Shown: positions 5,244-6,274 of the stretch, one piece after another
Layout: each line of letters begins with the position of its first letter
How positions within the stretch are numbered: the first letter of the stretch is position 1
From: Treponema sp.
GTDB lineage: Bacteria; Spirochaetota; Spirochaetia; Treponematales; Breznakiellaceae
Direction: 5' to 3'
Length of the DNA: 6,274 nt
Assembly: GCA_031284385.1 (NCBI GenBank)
Contig: JAISZZ010000137.1
Span: 1-6,274, forward strand
The notes under the pieces: generated by a model
What the model was told of the DNA's origin: nothing
Seen by the model: the letters and a program-made list of their open reading frames with translations, nothing else
The model's database searches: none
Translations under genes and position numbers: made by a program

Positions 5244-6274
5244 CTAATCCGGCAGTTTTTCGTAAAAAGTAAGCCGCCGGTTACCATTATCAAATAATTC
5301 AGGCTGGAAAATGGACACTGTGTCTTCAAACTTCACATCTATCTTAGCTCCGTTCATGTAATAGCCGGAAGCGAGTACATAAATCCGATCGTCCTTGAAA
5401 GATTTGAAACCGGAAAACAGCGGGCTTTCCGCCAAAAGCGCGGTTTTGTCCGGTGTGTACTGTATCATTGAATTGTAAATCAGGATGTCCGCTTCACGCG
5501 CCTTGATGAAAAATTCTTCAGGGGTAATACGCAGCGTACCGCCGCCCGTTCCTTCCTCCAAAAAATAGCGCCCGCCGGTTTTCCGGTACTCGCGTGCCGT
5601 AACCGAATCGCCGCCCTGCGTGTAAACTACACCATCATAAACGCTGCCGCAGGCGACAAGCGGCCTTTTGTCCGCCGGAATATCCTCCGTAAGTTTTAAC
5701 AGTTCGTCAAGCCGCGCCGTCTGCCTCCTGAAAACAGCATCCGCCTCCGCGTCTTTGTTGTAAAAAGCCGCTATGAATTTTATCCACTCAAGCGATGCGT
5801 AGTTTGAATCTTCCAGCCATTCGCCAATCACGACATAGTTAAGGCCGGCCTCGTCAAACTGAGTAAAAATATCACTCGCGCCCGGACTCACGATACCGGC
5901 AAAAATGATGTCCGGCCGCAAGCTGATTACCGCCTCAATATCCATCGCGCCCCATGTATTCTGAACTATGTACTGTATCTTGCCGCTTCGCAGTCCTTCC
6001 GCGACGGGTTTTATCACCCATTGTTCCGCCGGTATAGTAACCGCCGCCACGCTGTCGTAGAGGCTTTCATCACCTAGCGCGTCCAATAGGCCGATCTGCG
6101 TAGTTGACATAAAGAGTGCCCTTTTTACCGGGGAGCGCACGATCAAATCCGTGTCCAAATCCGGCGCTTCCGCGCCGTCCGGCACGATAAGGCAGCGTCT
6201 TTCATCGTAATCCGTTACAAGTTTTACGCCGTCCGGCAACTGCTCAATGTTGAATTGTTTTGCATAGCGCACTG
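5244..6274 (-). CDS. ABC transporter substrate-binding protein (FecB/BtuF-like), 5' partial
   Basis: This is a periplasmic binding protein of the family that carries ferric siderophores, haem or cobalamin to an ABC importer. Visible marks are VKRALFMSTTQIGLLDALG (first lobe), DIEAVISLRPDIIFAG near residues 112-127 of the visible part, then NYASLEWIKFIAAFYNKDAE near the long connecting helix. In the second lobe, GGDSVTAREYRKTGGRYFLE and EEFFIKAREADILIYNSM are typical. The frame is open to the right edge; the GTG at 6272 is probably internal because no signal peptide is visible and the family normally has a leader before a segment like YAKQFNIEQLPDG. Partner permease and ATPase genes are not in the window. 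The ligand cannot be told from the sequence. Base composition is richer in G and C than in the two genes downstream. Confidence 0.87.
   Translation of the reverse strand, partial: VRYAKQFNIEQLPDGVKLVTDYDERRCLIVPDGAEAPDLDTDLIVRSPVKRALFMSTTQIGLLDALGDESLYDSVAAVTIPAEQWVIKPVAEGLRSGKIQYIVQNTWGAMDIEAVISLRPDIIFAGIVSPGASDIFTQFDEAGLNYVVIGEWLEDSNYASLEWIKFIAAFYNKDAEADAVFRRQTARLDELLKLTEDIPADKRPLVACGSVYDGVVYTQGGDSVTAREYRKTGGRYFLEEGTGGGTLRITPEEFFIKAREADILIYNSMIQYTPDKTALLAESPLFSGFKSFKDDRIYVLASGYYMNGAKIDVKFEDTVSIFQPELFDNGNRRLTFYEKLPD

Overview
The window most likely comes from a spirochaete of the Treponema type. The best evidence is the cluster flgL-fliW-csrA on the + strand, an order known from Treponema and Borrelia. 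A SPOR-domain protein with internal repeats and a C14 (G14) homopolymer are compatible with this. The genus is an inference from gene order and protein resemblance, not from a database match.

Layout, left to right. (1) Positions 1-1207 hold the 3' part of a + strand gene. Its product has tandem repeats of about 56 residues (one unit is 69) followed by a C-terminal SPOR domain, which in known proteins binds septal peptidoglycan; the 5' end lies outside the window. (2) A near-consensus promoter at 1225-1253 drives a tRNA-Glu(UUC) gene at 1267-1338. (3) A 219-base spacer (1339-1557) carries two adjacent stem-loops but no clear terminator. (4) flgL, fliW and csrA follow at 1558-3523, tightly packed; fliW and csrA overlap by 7 bases. 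They encode the hook-filament junction protein, the flagellin/CsrA-binding assembly factor and the RNA-binding regulator, which form the known flagellin-FliW-CsrA feedback switch. (5) The convergent spacer 3524-3658 contains a run of 14 C and a G-rich (minus strand) stretch that includes a probable minus-strand terminator. (6) On the minus strand, read right to left, are a 5'-truncated ABC-transporter substrate-binding protein of the siderophore/haem/cobalamin type (5244-6274), a small outer-membrane beta-barrel-like protein (4456-5175), and a DUF1848 protein with a C-terminal Cys cluster (3659-4453). The last two are separated by only 2 bases and are visibly AT-richer than the transporter gene.

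Points most worth a second look: the nearly identical repeat array in the SPOR protein, the poly-C tract beside csrA, the DUF1848 protein that stops right after a radical-SAM-like CxxxCxxC motif, the absence of flgK upstream of flgL, and the structured spacer between the tRNA and flgL. No mobile element or CRISPR array was seen, and there is no strong evidence for a wholly new system.
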